64,000 nt of DNA, from assembly GCF_001655005.1 (NCBI RefSeq), contig NZ_LXET01000063.1, forward strand, positions 62,001 through 126,000, in the 5' to 3' direction. Shown one piece after another: positions 35,033 to 44,018 of the stretch. The position numbers and the translations under genes are program-made. A model generated the notes under the pieces. It searched no databases, had not been told where the DNA came from, and saw only the letters and a program-made list of their open reading frames with translations. The first letter of the stretch is position 1; the number at the start of each line of letters is the position of its first letter. Source of the DNA: Hafnia paralvei ATCC 29927 (GTDB taxonomy: Bacteria; Pseudomonadota; Gammaproteobacteria; Enterobacterales; Enterobacteriaceae).

Positions 35033-36709
35033 GTGAAATTTATTGGAAAAATACTATTAACCCTGCTCGCTATCATCATAGCGTTGGTTATTGTGGCTTA
35101 TGTCATAGCCCAAACGACATGGGGAGCGCGCCAGATCAGCGCTTGGGTAAACGAAAACACCCAATACCGTCTATCGTTGGGAAAAATACATCACGATATC
35201 CGCGAACCATCGGAGGTGATATTAAATAACGTCACATTAGCCACCGAAGGTCAGCCACCATTCTTGCGTGCAGAGAAAGTCAGTTTGTCGCTAGGCATAC
35301 GCCAGTTCACTGCCCCCAAACATTTCGACAGCGTAACGCTGGAAAATGGTTCTCTGTCTCTCTCTGCGCCACCAAAAGCCTTACTGCCGATTCAGGCTGA
35401 AAGCCTTCGCCTAGCTAACATGCAGTTACAGCAAAATGATTCCCAGCAGAAACTGAATGCCTCACAGGTGAATGGCTATATCTCACCTTGGCAACCAACG
35501 GCAGGACAGATTCTGGGCAATAATAATCAGTTCCAGTTCAGTGCGGGTAAGGTATTGATTAATGACGTCCCAGCGCAAAATGTACTGCTACAGGGCAGCT
35601 TCAAACAAGGTTTACTGACAATCAATAGAGCGGGTGCTGATATCGCACAGGGGCAGATGACTAGCGACGGCGTGCGCAAAGCCGATGGCAGTTGGCAGAT
35701 CAATAACCTGCGCCTAGGTAATATTCACTGGCAGACCAATAAATCCATAGACGCATTCTTTGCACCACTCGAGCAACTGCCGACCGTGACCTTCGGCAAA
35801 GTTAGCGTCACCGATGCCAAACTAGAAGGGGCTGGCTGGGCACTCAGCGATCTAGACGCCGAACTGGACGGTATTACATGGAGCAAAGGAGATTGGCAGA
35901 GTGAAAAAGGCACTATAGCCTTTAATGCTAACGACATTGTGGTGGGCAATGTGCATTTTGTTGAGCCTATCTTCAGTGCCGACCTCTCAAACGCAGGCGT
36001 TGCAATTCGTCAGTTAAGCACCCGTTGGGAAGGTAGCCTGCTGCGCGCAAGCGGTAATTGGCATTGCAATGACAAACGCTTAACCATCGATGATATGACC
36101 ATTGTGGGCTTGGAATACACTCTGCCTCAAAATTGGCGGGAGATTTGGCAGACACCACTGCCAGCATGGTTGAACGATGTCATAGTGACCAAATTTTCTG
36201 GTAGCCGAAACCTGCTTGTTGATATCAATCCAGACTTCCCTTTCCAAATCACCGCACTTGATGGATTTGGCAGCAATATTCGCTTAGTACACAATCGCCT
36301 TTTAGGCCTGTGGGATGGACAGGCAACGTTCAACGCCAGCGGAGCAACCTTCAACAAAGTTGATCTCCAACGCCTTTCTATAACGCTAAATGCCAACGAT
36401 CAGCAGATCGCCGTGAGCGAACTCAGCGCGCTGTCACAAAAGGGAATACTGGAGGCTACCGCGTCGCTCAATCAGACTGGACGTCAGCTAACGCTGGATA
36501 TGAAGGGGCAAGCGGTTCCAGCTAATCAATTGGTTGAATGGGGTTGGCCTGCTCTCCCGTTAAGCGGGGACGTCAATATGCAGTTAGAGCTGCAAGGCGT
36601 ACTCACCGGTGAAGCACCGCTGAAACCAAGCGTGAACGCAACGTTGAATGTGCAAAGCGCAAGTGGACAACAGCTCACACAGAAAATGGTGAATGGCGTA
36701 GTCAATTAA
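35033..36709 (+). CDS. yicH: AsmA-family protein YicH
   Basis: 558-residue protein with an N-terminal membrane anchor (about residues 5-27, ILLTLLAIIIALVIVAYVIA) and a long beta-rich periplasmic part with repeated LxLxN-type strands, belonging to the AsmA-like/TamB-like group. Such proteins are thought to form hydrophobic grooves for phospholipid transport to the outer membrane; YicH itself appears to play a minor or redundant role. E. coli YicH is about 569 residues, so this is near full length. It has no obvious operon partner. Confidence 0.88.
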   Translation: MKFIGKILLTLLAIIIALVIVAYVIAQTTWGARQISAWVNENTQYRLSLGKIHHDIREPSEVILNNVTLATEGQPPFLRAEKVSLSLGIRQFTAPKHFDSVTLENGSLSLSAPPKALLPIQAESLRLANMQLQQNDSQQKLNASQVNGYISPWQPTAGQILGNNNQFQFSAGKVLINDVPAQNVLLQGSFKQGLLTINRAGADIAQGQMTSDGVRKADGSWQINNLRLGNIHWQTNKSIDAFFAPLEQLPTVTFGKVSVTDAKLEGAGWALSDLDAELDGITWSKGDWQSEKGTIAFNANDIVVGNVHFVEPIFSADLSNAGVAIRQLSTRWEGSLLRASGNWHCNDKRLTIDDMTIVGLEYTLPQNWREIWQTPLPAWLNDVIVTKFSGSRNLLVDINPDFPFQITALDGFGSNIRLVHNRLLGLWDGQATFNASGATFNKVDLQRLSITLNANDQQIAVSELSALSQKGILEATASLNQTGRQLTLDMKGQAVPANQLVEWGWPALPLSGDVNMQLELQGVLTGEAPLKPSVNATLNVQSASGQQLTQKMVNGVVN

Positions 36710-36715
36710 TATGCT

Positions 36716-36740
36716 AGCCCTCCCTACATAAGGGAGGGCT
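36716..36740. terminator. bidirectional hairpin between yicH and dcrB
   Basis: Perfect 10-bp stem AGCCCTCCCT / AGGGAGGGCT with 5-base loop ACATA, between two convergent stops. T-runs are short on both sides. Confidence 0.7.
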
Positions 36741-36750
36741 TCATAACTAT

Positions 36751-37326
36751 TTATTCTTTTATCTTCAAGGTGTTAACTACACCTTTAGCGATACTTGCTG
36801 CTTCTTGCTGATTTTCGCCTGGCAGGGCGACCTGCATGGTCATTAGTTGATCGCCTGCTTTGGCCAGTACGATGCTGGAATAGGAGACTTGGCCTTTCGC
36901 CGTTTGCACACTATTCACTTCTTGGGCTGGCTGCCCGCTGACTTCAATACTCTTATCAGAAAGCACATTCAGGCTGGGATCGCGCGCTTTCTGTTGCTCT
37001 ACCAAGCGCCCACTCAGCGTACTCAGGCTGTCAGAAGGTAGCGGAGCCATAATTACAATTACTGCCTGCTGCCCACTCTTATTCGCATAAACGTGCATAC
37101 TGTTTGACTGAGAGCCTAATTTACCGCTCTGATCGGTCAACCCTGCTGGCAGAGTAAAAGTCACTTTCCCGTCAAGTAGGCTAATATTTTCTCCCGCGGG
37201 TACGCTAGCTTCTGCCGAGGTAGAGCCTTTAGCTGCAGAGTTGGCGCTGTCGGTTGATTGACCGTCACAGGCAGCAAGCCCTGCTACTAACAATCCTACT
37301 CCCACAAACTTCACTAAATTACGCAT
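36751..37326 (-). CDS. dcrB: DcrB-family lipoprotein
   Basis: 191 residues with a lipoprotein signal ending in LAAC (Cys20), then a low-complexity Ser/Ala linker and a globular DcrB domain (LLDGKVTFTLPAGLTDQSGKLG, MHVYANKSGQQAVIVI). In E. coli DcrB is needed for infection by phages C1 and C6 and has been linked to lipoprotein maturation together with YhhQ/other envelope functions; mechanism unclear. Located near yhhQ and tusA, as in E. coli, but separated here by a GNAT gene. Confidence 0.93.
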   Translation of the reverse strand: MRNLVKFVGVGLLVAGLAACDGQSTDSANSAAKGSTSAEASVPAGENISLLDGKVTFTLPAGLTDQSGKLGSQSNSMHVYANKSGQQAVIVIMAPLPSDSLSTLSGRLVEQQKARDPSLNVLSDKSIEVSGQPAQEVNSVQTAKGQVSYSSIVLAKAGDQLMTMQVALPGENQQEAASIAKGVVNTLKIKE

Positions 37327-37420
37327 GGTAATTCCTTATATTGTCCTAACGTCTCGATTGACCAATAAACGTATCGCACCTTATCAGTGCATTAAATGCA
37401 AGTAACATATTGTAGCTTCG

Positions 37421-37879
37421 CTACTTATTATTGGTTCCGTGCGTTAAGCATTTCACCAGTCGTACTCGGTTGTCGGCTAGATTCTCAGCCTGCTCCAAAG
37501 CAGTTAACTGATAGCCATTTTTTATTAGCATAATCAGCATAGCGGGAAAACAGTTTCTCGTTTTCACTTCGATATACTGATACCCATGATTTAAAGCCCA
37601 ATTTTCCTGTGTATGCAATAGGACTTGGGCTATTCCGTCACGACGATAGTCAGGCAACACGCCGCCTAACCAACTATAGAAAGTGGTGTCATTCAGAGCA
37701 TAACCCAACTTAAAACCGACAGGTTTTTCCTCTTTATAAGCAACAAGAGCACAAGTTTCTTTATTATTCAGTCGGTTAATTAGGTCTTGTCGGTTATGCA
37801 GTGCGGAAAATTCTGGCAACAAACTATAGAGGAAATGAATCTCTTCAATGTTGGAGTGCTTGACGGTAATTGCGGGCAT
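37421..37879 (-). CDS. GNAT-family N-acetyltransferase
   Basis: 152-residue acetyltransferase. The acetyl-CoA binding motif A is seen as GGVLPDYRRDGIAQVLLHTQENWA, with WALNHGYQYIEVKTRN and a C-terminal strand. GGAGGA stands five bases before the ATG at 37879, favouring it over an upstream in-frame start at 37924. It is inserted between dcrB and yhhQ, which are adjacent in E. coli, so it is probably an accessory gene. Substrate unknown. Confidence 0.85.
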   Translation of the reverse strand: MPAITVKHSNIEEIHFLYSLLPEFSALHNRQDLINRLNNKETCALVAYKEEKPVGFKLGYALNDTTFYSWLGGVLPDYRRDGIAQVLLHTQENWALNHGYQYIEVKTRNCFPAMLIMLIKNGYQLTALEQAENLADNRVRLVKCLTHGTNNK

Positions 37880-37949
37880 GACATCCTCCGGGGCAGGGAT
37901 ATCAGAGTATACGATACCGAGCAAAAGTACTCGGCATCGTAAGAAGGTA

Positions 37950-38615
37950 TTAATTTAACTGTGGTTGCGGTTCAGAACGATGCGTAGACAAATATTTCAG
38001 TACCACGTTGAGCATCACACCGTACATTGGCAAGAAGAAAACTAAACTGATCAGCAGTTTAAATGTGTAATCCACCAATGCAATTTCTACCCAATTGGCC
38101 GCCATGAACGGATCGGTACTGTGATAAAAAGCAATAAAGAAGAACGCCAGCGTGTCACTAATATTGCCAAATAGCGTCGATGCCGTTGGTGCAACCCACC
38201 ATGCACTGCGCTGACGTAGACGGTTAAATACGTGCACATCAAGAATTTGCCCCAGCACATAGGCCATAAAGCTAGCAACAGCGATACGCGCAACCATCAC
38301 ATTAAATGAGCTCAGCGCAGCAAAACCTTGCCACTCTCCTTGGAAAAATAGTGCCGATATGCAGTAAGAAATCAGCAATGCAGGAGCCATCACCGCCAGA
38401 ATAATTCGGCGAGCCAAAGGCGCACCAAATACACGGACGGTTAAGTCAGTCGCAAGGAAAATAAACGGGAATGTGAATGCGCCCCACGTGGTGTGGAAGC
38501 CGAAAATTGAGATCGGCAGTTGCACCAGATAGTTACTGGAAGTAATGATCAGAACATGAAACACCGAAAGCCAACAAAGGGCTTTCATCCGCTGTTGCGG
38601 AGTAAAATCAAACAT
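37950..38615 (-). CDS. yhhQ: queuosine precursor transporter YhhQ
   Basis: 221-residue inner-membrane protein (six or so helices) of the ECF-like YhhQ/VUT-1 family, which imports queuosine precursors preQ0/preQ1. SSNYLVQLPISIFGFHTTWGAFTFPFIFLATDLTVRVFGA and GQILDVHVFNRLRQ are diagnostic. It is divergent from tusA, as in E. coli; both relate to tRNA wobble-base modification. Confidence 0.96.
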   Translation of the reverse strand: MFDFTPQQRMKALCWLSVFHVLIITSSNYLVQLPISIFGFHTTWGAFTFPFIFLATDLTVRVFGAPLARRIILAVMAPALLISYCISALFFQGEWQGFAALSSFNVMVARIAVASFMAYVLGQILDVHVFNRLRQRSAWWVAPTASTLFGNISDTLAFFFIAFYHSTDPFMAANWVEIALVDYTFKLLISLVFFLPMYGVMLNVVLKYLSTHRSEPQPQLN

Positions 38616-38879
38616 ATTTTAGCCTTTTTGGAGATTGGGGTGAGGGAACCCAAGAAAAATAAGTGCATACGAGATGCGGCAGGCATGATACCGCGATAAT
38701 TTTCATGCGCAATGGTTAATTTTAACGCAAACGTTCACGTCTATTGCAGACTATTTCGCAACAGGTAAACTAGGGCTGTTTTAAACTTCACGACGCCGCA
38801 GCCCTTTATTAATACGATTGCGCATCTTTAACATTGAGTAGCGCTCATCGTTTAACAACGCGGCCTTTAGAGAACGACC

Positions 38880-39131
38880 ATGACCGATCTTTTCGCTAAT
38901 CCGGATAAAACGCTGGATGCTCTTGGGCTTCGTTGCCCTGAGCCTGTAATGATGGTGCGTAAAACTGTGCGCCATATGGATGATGGTCAAACGCTGCTGA
39001 TTATCGCAGATGACCCAGCAACCACCCGTGATATTCCGGGATTTTGCCGCTTTATGGATCACCAATTGATTGCGCAAGAAACTGAGCAAACGCCCTATCG
39101 CTATCTGGTGCGTAAAGGTTCCGCTTCCTGA
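38880..39131 (+). CDS. tusA: sulfurtransferase TusA
   Basis: 83-residue sulfur carrier that receives persulfide from IscS and passes it to TusBCD for 2-thiouridine synthesis on tRNA. The active Cys19 lies in LGLRCPEPVMMVRKT, and DDPATTRDIPGFCRFM follows. Its stop abuts the convergent LacI-type regulator stop with no base between. Confidence 0.97.
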   Translation: MTDLFANPDKTLDALGLRCPEPVMMVRKTVRHMDDGQTLLIIADDPATTRDIPGFCRFMDHQLIAQETEQTPYRYLVRKGSAS

Positions 39132-40151
39132 TTAGCGTGATGTTGAACCACGTACAATCAGTTCACCCGGATACTTTTGCTCCACGGTAGGCTGACCATC
39201 ACCTTGAATACGCTTCACCAAAAGTTCTAACGCAGCATAGCCGATCTGATAGGTCGGCTGCTTAAGCGTTGTTATCCCAACGCCAGCCAACTCTGCCCAT
39301 TCCAACTCATCAAAGCCAAGTAATCCGATATCACTTCCCCAGTTCAGACCTAGACGCCGTAGGGAACGGGCAACCTGTAAAGTAAGCGCTCCGTTCGCAG
39401 ACATGATGGCCTTGCGCATACCGCGGTGCTGGTGACAAAACTGAGTTAACGTTTGATCCAGCAACTCGCCTTTATTGAGCACGACTTCGGCATGACAAGC
39501 CGTCAATTCTGGATGTTCCTGCATTGCCTTTTGAAAAGCGTGTAAACGCTCAAGACGCGTATTCACTAGGCCAAGGGGCTCGCTTAAGAACATAACGGCT
39601 TCAAACCCTTGCTCTAGCAAATGCTGTGTGGCTTCTGTGGCTGCACGGTGGTTATCTAATCCCACCATATCGCAAGAGAAATCCGGAATTTTGCGGTCGA
39701 TAAGCACCATTGGCAATAAAGATTGTTGCAGTTTAGACAGCGCTTCCTCACGCATACCTACTGCATTCACCACAAGACCTTCAACGCGATAACTGCTTAA
39801 AAGCTCAAGATAATGCTGTTCCTGATTAATTTCGTTGTTGGTATTACACACCAGAAGCGTGAAACCTTGCACGCGGCAGGCCTCTTCAACACCGCGCAAA
39901 ACGTCTACGGAGTAAGGATTGGTGATATCAGCAATGATCATGCCGATGAGCCTTGTTTGCCCACCTTTCAGACTGCGCGCCATTTGACTAGGACGATAAT
40001 TAAGCCGTTGAATAGCTTGCTCGATTCGCTTTTTGAGATCGTCTGATAGCAGGTGCTGTTCACCATTAAGGTAGCGTGAAACGCTGGTTTTACCGGTTTT
40101 AGCGGCCTTGGCGACATCACTAATGGTGGCTCGGGATCCCTGACTGCTCAC
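39132..40151 (-). CDS. LacI-family transcriptional regulator (PtxS/KguR-like)
   Basis: 339 residues. The N-terminal HTH (TISDVAKAAKTGKTSVSRYLNG) and hinge helix (YRPSQMARSLKGGQT) precede a periplasmic-binding-protein-like sensor domain. GKTSVSRYLNGE-LLS-LKKRIEQAI and YSVDVLRGVEEACR resemble the 2-ketogluconate regulators PtxS/KguR more than LacI or PurR. No sugar genes are adjacent (tusA and yiaD flank it), so it must act elsewhere or have lost its partners. The effector is not known. Confidence 0.85.
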   Translation of the reverse strand: MSSQGSRATISDVAKAAKTGKTSVSRYLNGEQHLLSDDLKKRIEQAIQRLNYRPSQMARSLKGGQTRLIGMIIADITNPYSVDVLRGVEEACRVQGFTLLVCNTNNEINQEQHYLELLSSYRVEGLVVNAVGMREEALSKLQQSLLPMVLIDRKIPDFSCDMVGLDNHRAATEATQHLLEQGFEAVMFLSEPLGLVNTRLERLHAFQKAMQEHPELTACHAEVVLNKGELLDQTLTQFCHQHRGMRKAIMSANGALTLQVARSLRRLGLNWGSDIGLLGFDELEWAELAGVGITTLKQPTYQIGYAALELLVKRIQGDGQPTVEQKYPGELIVRGSTSR

Positions 40152-40230
40152 GATATGCTCCTCACATATTCAACGAATACGCAAATTTAGCATAACCACA
40201 GGGGAACTGATGAGATAAGGTTTGCGAAAT

Positions 40231-40256
40231 AGCCTCCCCTATAAACGGGGGAGGCT
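40231..40256. terminator. hairpin between LacI-type gene and yiaD
   Basis: AGCCTCCCC / GGGGAGGCT, 9-bp perfect stem with 8-base loop. It lies 13 bases past the yiaD stop on the minus strand and may end yiaD transcription. Confidence 0.65.
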
Positions 40257-40269
40257 TAAAGAAAGGGAA

Positions 40270-40929
40270 TTACATCGGGCTCAGCGTAATCTCTACGCGA
40301 CGGTTCTGAGCTTTGCCTTCCGCCGTGCTGTTGGAGGCAATTGGATTTGCAGGCCCCATGCCCTGAGTACGAACACGGCTAGCTTCGACGCCCTGAACAA
40401 TCAGCGCGCTTGCAACGCTATCTGCGCGCTGCTGAGACAAACGCATATTCAGATCCTGACTGCCGGTGCTATCGGTGTAACCCACCACGTTAACCGCCGT
40501 CTTAGGATATTCCTTAAGTACCATGGCCACGCCGGTCAGCGTATTCGCGCCCGCAGGTTTCAAAGTACTGCTGCTTGAGTCGAACGTCACATTATTTGGC
40601 ATGTTCAGAATAATATTGTCGCCTTGGCGCGTCACGCTTACGCCCGTACCACGCATTTTGTCACGCAGTTTAGACTCCTGAACATCCATGTAGTAACCCG
40701 CACCACCCCCTAATGCAGCACCAGCGGCAGCACCGATCAACGCACCTTTACCACGATCGTGCTTAGAAGAGGACAGTACGCCAACGCCCGCACCAACTAA
40801 CGCACCTAACCCAGCACCAACGCCAGCCTTACCCGCTTCAGACTCGCCGGTATATGGGTTCGTTGTACAACCAGACAGCAACAACGCTGCACATACTGCG
40901 CCAGCAATGCATAAACGGCTTTTACTCAT
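40270..40929 (-). CDS. yiaD: OmpA-family outer-membrane lipoprotein YiaD
   Basis: 219 residues. Lipoprotein signal ending LLLSGC (Cys21), then a glycine-rich region with glycine-zipper motifs (GVGAGLGALVGAGVG, GALIGAAAGAALGGGAG) and a C-terminal OmpA-like peptidoglycan-binding domain (VVGYTDSTGSQDLNMRLSQQRADSVASAL). In E. coli overexpression suppresses a bamD defect. Close similarity over the whole length makes the identity safe. Confidence 0.95.
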   Translation of the reverse strand: MSKSRLCIAGAVCAALLLSGCTTNPYTGESEAGKAGVGAGLGALVGAGVGVLSSSKHDRGKGALIGAAAGAALGGGAGYYMDVQESKLRDKMRGTGVSVTRQGDNIILNMPNNVTFDSSSSTLKPAGANTLTGVAMVLKEYPKTAVNVVGYTDSTGSQDLNMRLSQQRADSVASALIVQGVEASRVRTQGMGPANPIASNSTAEGKAQNRRVEITLSPM

Positions 40930-41131
40930 TATGGAACCTCATCTTGCACAGAGCCTAATCGCTCAAATCATTTGCTGTAAAAAGGCTGGTAATACGCCAA
41001 CCCAAAATCAAGACTTAAAAATCACGGACGACAAAGATCCGCGGGGAAGGCATTTCAGCAAATTATCGTTAAAAAATAATGGCTACAATTCCGAAAAATT
41101 GGCCGAAACGCATTAATAACCTAAATTTTGC

Positions 41132-41584
41132 TTAATCTTCCAACCAAGCACCTGGCCTTTTCTCCCACAACATAATCGCGGTCATATGCTGGGTATCTTC
41201 ATTCAATTGGGTATCTTGTATCTCAAAACCTTCGTGACGATAAAAACGTAGCGCACGCTGGTTCTCGGTATACACCTCTAGCATTAGCTGCGGGAAAATC
41301 ATTTTCACATGCTGCATTAGCAGTGGGCCAATCCCCTTACCGTGAAAACGTTTATCCACAAACAGAGCGCCAATAAATTGCATCTCAAGTACGCTGATAA
41401 AACCAACGATTTCACCATCGTTCTCAGCCACCCACGTCAAAGCATGAGGTAAATAGGTATCGCGCACTACGGCTTCACTTTCGCGCCAATAGTGGGAAGA
41501 AATAAACGGATGCGCTTCGGTCGTGCTCACCAGCCACAACGCCATTATGGCGTCCATATCTTGTTGTATTGCTGGGCGGATCAT
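41132..41584 (-). CDS. yiaC: N-acetyltransferase YiaC
   Basis: 150-residue GNAT protein; E. coli YiaC acts as a protein lysine acetyltransferase. ALWLVSTTEAHPFISSHYWRE at the N-terminus, GALFVDKRFHGKGIGPLLMQHV as the acetyl-CoA site and LEVYTENQRALRFYRHEGFE match. It starts 3 bases after tag and is probably co-transcribed with it, as in E. coli. Confidence 0.9.
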   Translation of the reverse strand: MIRPAIQQDMDAIMALWLVSTTEAHPFISSHYWRESEAVVRDTYLPHALTWVAENDGEIVGFISVLEMQFIGALFVDKRFHGKGIGPLLMQHVKMIFPQLMLEVYTENQRALRFYRHEGFEIQDTQLNEDTQHMTAIMLWEKRPGAWLED

Positions 41585-41587
41585 GAC

Positions 41588-42166
41588 TTAACATTTCCCA
41601 CAGAAGCAGGTTTTCACATGATCGTTCACCATGCCGCTTGCCTGCATAAAGGCGTAGCAAATCGTTGATCCTATGAATTTAAATCCCTTTTTCTTCAACG
41701 CTTTCGACATCAAATCTGAGACTTCGGTTTTTGCCGGAACATTCGCTAACGTATCAGGGCGATTCAGCACGGGCTTTCCATCGGTAAACGACCATAGGAA
41801 CTGAGAGAAGCTCTCTCCTTCCTGCAGCATTTTCATATAGACACGTGCGTTAACGACAATGGCGTCTAGCTTCAAACGGTGACGGATAAGTCCTGCATCC
41901 TGCATCAACGCGTCTATATCGGCATCCGTCATGGCCGCAACTTTACGTGGATCAAAATAATGAAATGCTCGACGATAGTTTTCACGCTTCTTCAACACGG
42001 TTATCCACGATAACCCTGCCTGTTGCCCTTCTAAGCACAATAACTCAAAAAGATGCGCATCTTCGTATACTGGCTGCCCCCACTCCTCGTCGTGATAGCT
42101 GATGTATAAAGGGTCTGCAGAAACCCAACCACAGCGAATTTTTTGATCTTCAAACGTCTGGCTCAT
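41588..42166 (-). CDS. tag: DNA-3-methyladenine glycosylase I
   Basis: Base-excision enzyme specific for 3-methyladenine. 192 residues. RCGWVSADPLYISYHDEEWG provides zinc ligands (Cys, His) and the substrate pocket; EGQQAGLSWITVLKKRENYR is the HhH region; GSTICYAFMQASGMVNDHVKTC carries the remaining zinc His and Cys. First gene of tag-yiaC. Confidence 0.96.
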   Translation of the reverse strand: MSQTFEDQKIRCGWVSADPLYISYHDEEWGQPVYEDAHLFELLCLEGQQAGLSWITVLKKRENYRRAFHYFDPRKVAAMTDADIDALMQDAGLIRHRLKLDAIVVNARVYMKMLQEGESFSQFLWSFTDGKPVLNRPDTLANVPAKTEVSDLMSKALKKKGFKFIGSTICYAFMQASGMVNDHVKTCFCGKC

Positions 42167-42387
42167 AATCTTAATCCTTACGTGAAAAAACAGGCTAATT
42201 GTCAGGCTTCATCCTTATGCCAACAGATTAAAACGCTGATGATATCGGGTATTACTATCATGCTTTTTACAGCATAAAGTTTTTATTTCAACCGACCTTG
42301 ACGCCACGACAACCACGTCAAATAGTTAAGAGTGCAGCAACCTAAAAATAACAATGAAAACGCCTCCCTTTTGATGGAGTGGCATCA

Positions 42388-42915
42388 ATGATTAAACCTC
42401 TGGTTATCGTATTTTTGATGGGCAGCATTTTGCTCTCGTCACCAGCTTTATCTTATGATTTAAAAGATATCTTTTTTAATCACGACGATGAAATCGTGGG
42501 TGATATTGTGCCCATCGATCGCGCATCAACCTCGATAGAACCGGGATTCTCAACGCATTGGGTGGGAAGCAATTCATTAGCCTCAGCGGCGTTGAACCCG
42601 ACCACACAACAACAGGTTGGCACACTGGGTTGGCGGTTGGATTCAAACCTCGAATTATTCACCCCATACGCTGAAATCAGCTACCAGCGTTTATCCAGCA
42701 ATGAATCCTACAAGCCGGCAGGCGAATTTAGCGCACCACAGAGTTTATTCAGCCGCGATATCCCTAATCAGGAAGCCCACTGGATCGATGTGACCGTTGG
42801 AGCCAATATTCCTTTGAGTGGAAATATGGCGGCATTTGCCGAGCTATCGCAAACCAATAGACTTAACAACAATGAACAATTTATGTACAACATCGGCGTC
42901 AGCGCAAACTTTTAG
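42388..42915 (+). CDS. small outer-membrane beta-barrel protein, unrecognised
   Basis: 175 residues. A signal peptide (MIKPLVIVFLMGSILLSSPALS) is followed by about 60 residues without a recognised domain, then amphipathic strands: GWRLDSNLELFTPYAEISYQ, HWIDVTVGANIPLSG, MAAFAELSQTN, MYNIGVSANF. The C-terminal Phe and the PYAEISY/ASLSQ-type alternation resemble the last four to six strands of autotransporter-type (EstA/YhjY-like) barrels. GGAG eight bases before the ATG at 42388 decides the start. It stands alone between tag and glyQ, where E. coli K-12 has no such gene that I know. Function unknown. Confidence 0.7.
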   Translation: MIKPLVIVFLMGSILLSSPALSYDLKDIFFNHDDEIVGDIVPIDRASTSIEPGFSTHWVGSNSLASAALNPTTQQQVGTLGWRLDSNLELFTPYAEISYQRLSSNESYKPAGEFSAPQSLFSRDIPNQEAHWIDVTVGANIPLSGNMAAFAELSQTNRLNNNEQFMYNIGVSANF

Positions 42916-43078
42916 CCAGCCTTTTACGCCGAATGTTCCCGAGTTTTACCCAGCTTTATGGCAAAATAGACACAAAATCCCTCGCTTTGAGACGGGATTC
43001 GGGCTGTATATCTTACGTTCAGGCGGTATACTGCAACATTCTATATAAATCCACTTGTATCGCGCGAACTCATCCAAT

Positions 43079-44011
43079 ATGCAAAAGTTTGATACCAAGA
43101 CCTTTCAGGGGCTGATCCTGACTCTGCAGGACTATTGGGCGCGCCAAGGCTGCACCATTGTTCAACCACTGGACATGGAAGTTGGCGCTGGCACCTCACA
43201 CCCAATGACCTGCCTGCGCGCACTCGGCCCAGAGCCGATGGCAACTGCCTATGTGCAACCTTCACGCCGTCCAACCGATGGACGCTATGGCGAAAACCCT
43301 AACCGCTTACAGCATTACTACCAGTTCCAAGTCGTGATTAAGCCATCGCCAGAAAATATTCAGGAGCTCTATCTGGGTTCACTGAAAGAACTCGGCTTGG
43401 ATCCATTGGTGAATGATATTCGCTTCGTTGAAGATAACTGGGAAAACCCAACGCTGGGCGCATGGGGTTTGGGCTGGGAAGTGTGGCTCAACGGGATGGA
43501 AGTGACCCAGTTTACTTACTTCCAGCAGGTTGGCGGCCTAGAGTGTAAGCCAGTTACCGGTGAAATCACCTATGGTCTGGAGCGCTTAGCGATGTACATT
43601 CAGGGCGTAGACAGCGTCTACGACTTGGTCTGGAGCGACGGCCCACTGGGCAAAACCACCTACGGCGACGTGTTCCATCAAAACGAAGTGGAACAATCCA
43701 CTTATAACTTTGAATACGCCGATGTCGATTTCCTGTTCTCCTGCTTCGAGCAGTATGAGAAAGAAGCAAAAATGTTGTTGGAGTTGGAAAAACCTCTGCC
43801 TCTGCCAGCGTATGAACGCATTCTGAAGGCCGCACACAGCTTTAACTTGCTGGACGCCCGCAAGGCGATTTCCGTCACCGAGCGTCAGCGCTACATTCTG
43901 CGAATCCGTACCCTGACCAAAGCGGTCGCTGAAGCCTACTATGCCTCTCGTGAGGCGCTAGGCTTCCCAATGTGTAAAAAAAGCGACGATTCTAAATTAG
44001 AGAATATTTGA
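43079..44011 (+). CDS. glyQ: glycine-tRNA ligase alpha subunit
   Basis: Class II aminoacyl-tRNA synthetase catalytic subunit of the alpha2beta2 bacterial glycyl-tRNA synthetase. 310 residues from MQKFDTKTFQGLIL. GCTIVQPLDMEVGAGTSHPMT, RRPTDGRYGENPNRLQHYYQFQV (motif 2) and GLERLAMYIQG (motif 3) are intact. An in-frame ATG eight codons upstream at 43055 is not family-typical. glyS follows after 7 bases. Confidence 0.98.
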   Translation: MQKFDTKTFQGLILTLQDYWARQGCTIVQPLDMEVGAGTSHPMTCLRALGPEPMATAYVQPSRRPTDGRYGENPNRLQHYYQFQVVIKPSPENIQELYLGSLKELGLDPLVNDIRFVEDNWENPTLGAWGLGWEVWLNGMEVTQFTYFQQVGGLECKPVTGEITYGLERLAMYIQGVDSVYDLVWSDGPLGKTTYGDVFHQNEVEQSTYNFEYADVDFLFSCFEQYEKEAKMLLELEKPLPLPAYERILKAAHSFNLLDARKAISVTERQRYILRIRTLTKAVAEAYYASREALGFPMCKKSDDSKLENI

Positions 44012-44018
44012 GGCAGCC

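Noticed and set aside
38616..38879. preQ1 riboswitch before yhhQ
   Set aside because: The yhhQ leader was read for a preQ1-type pseudoknot and A-rich tail; no convincing match was found.
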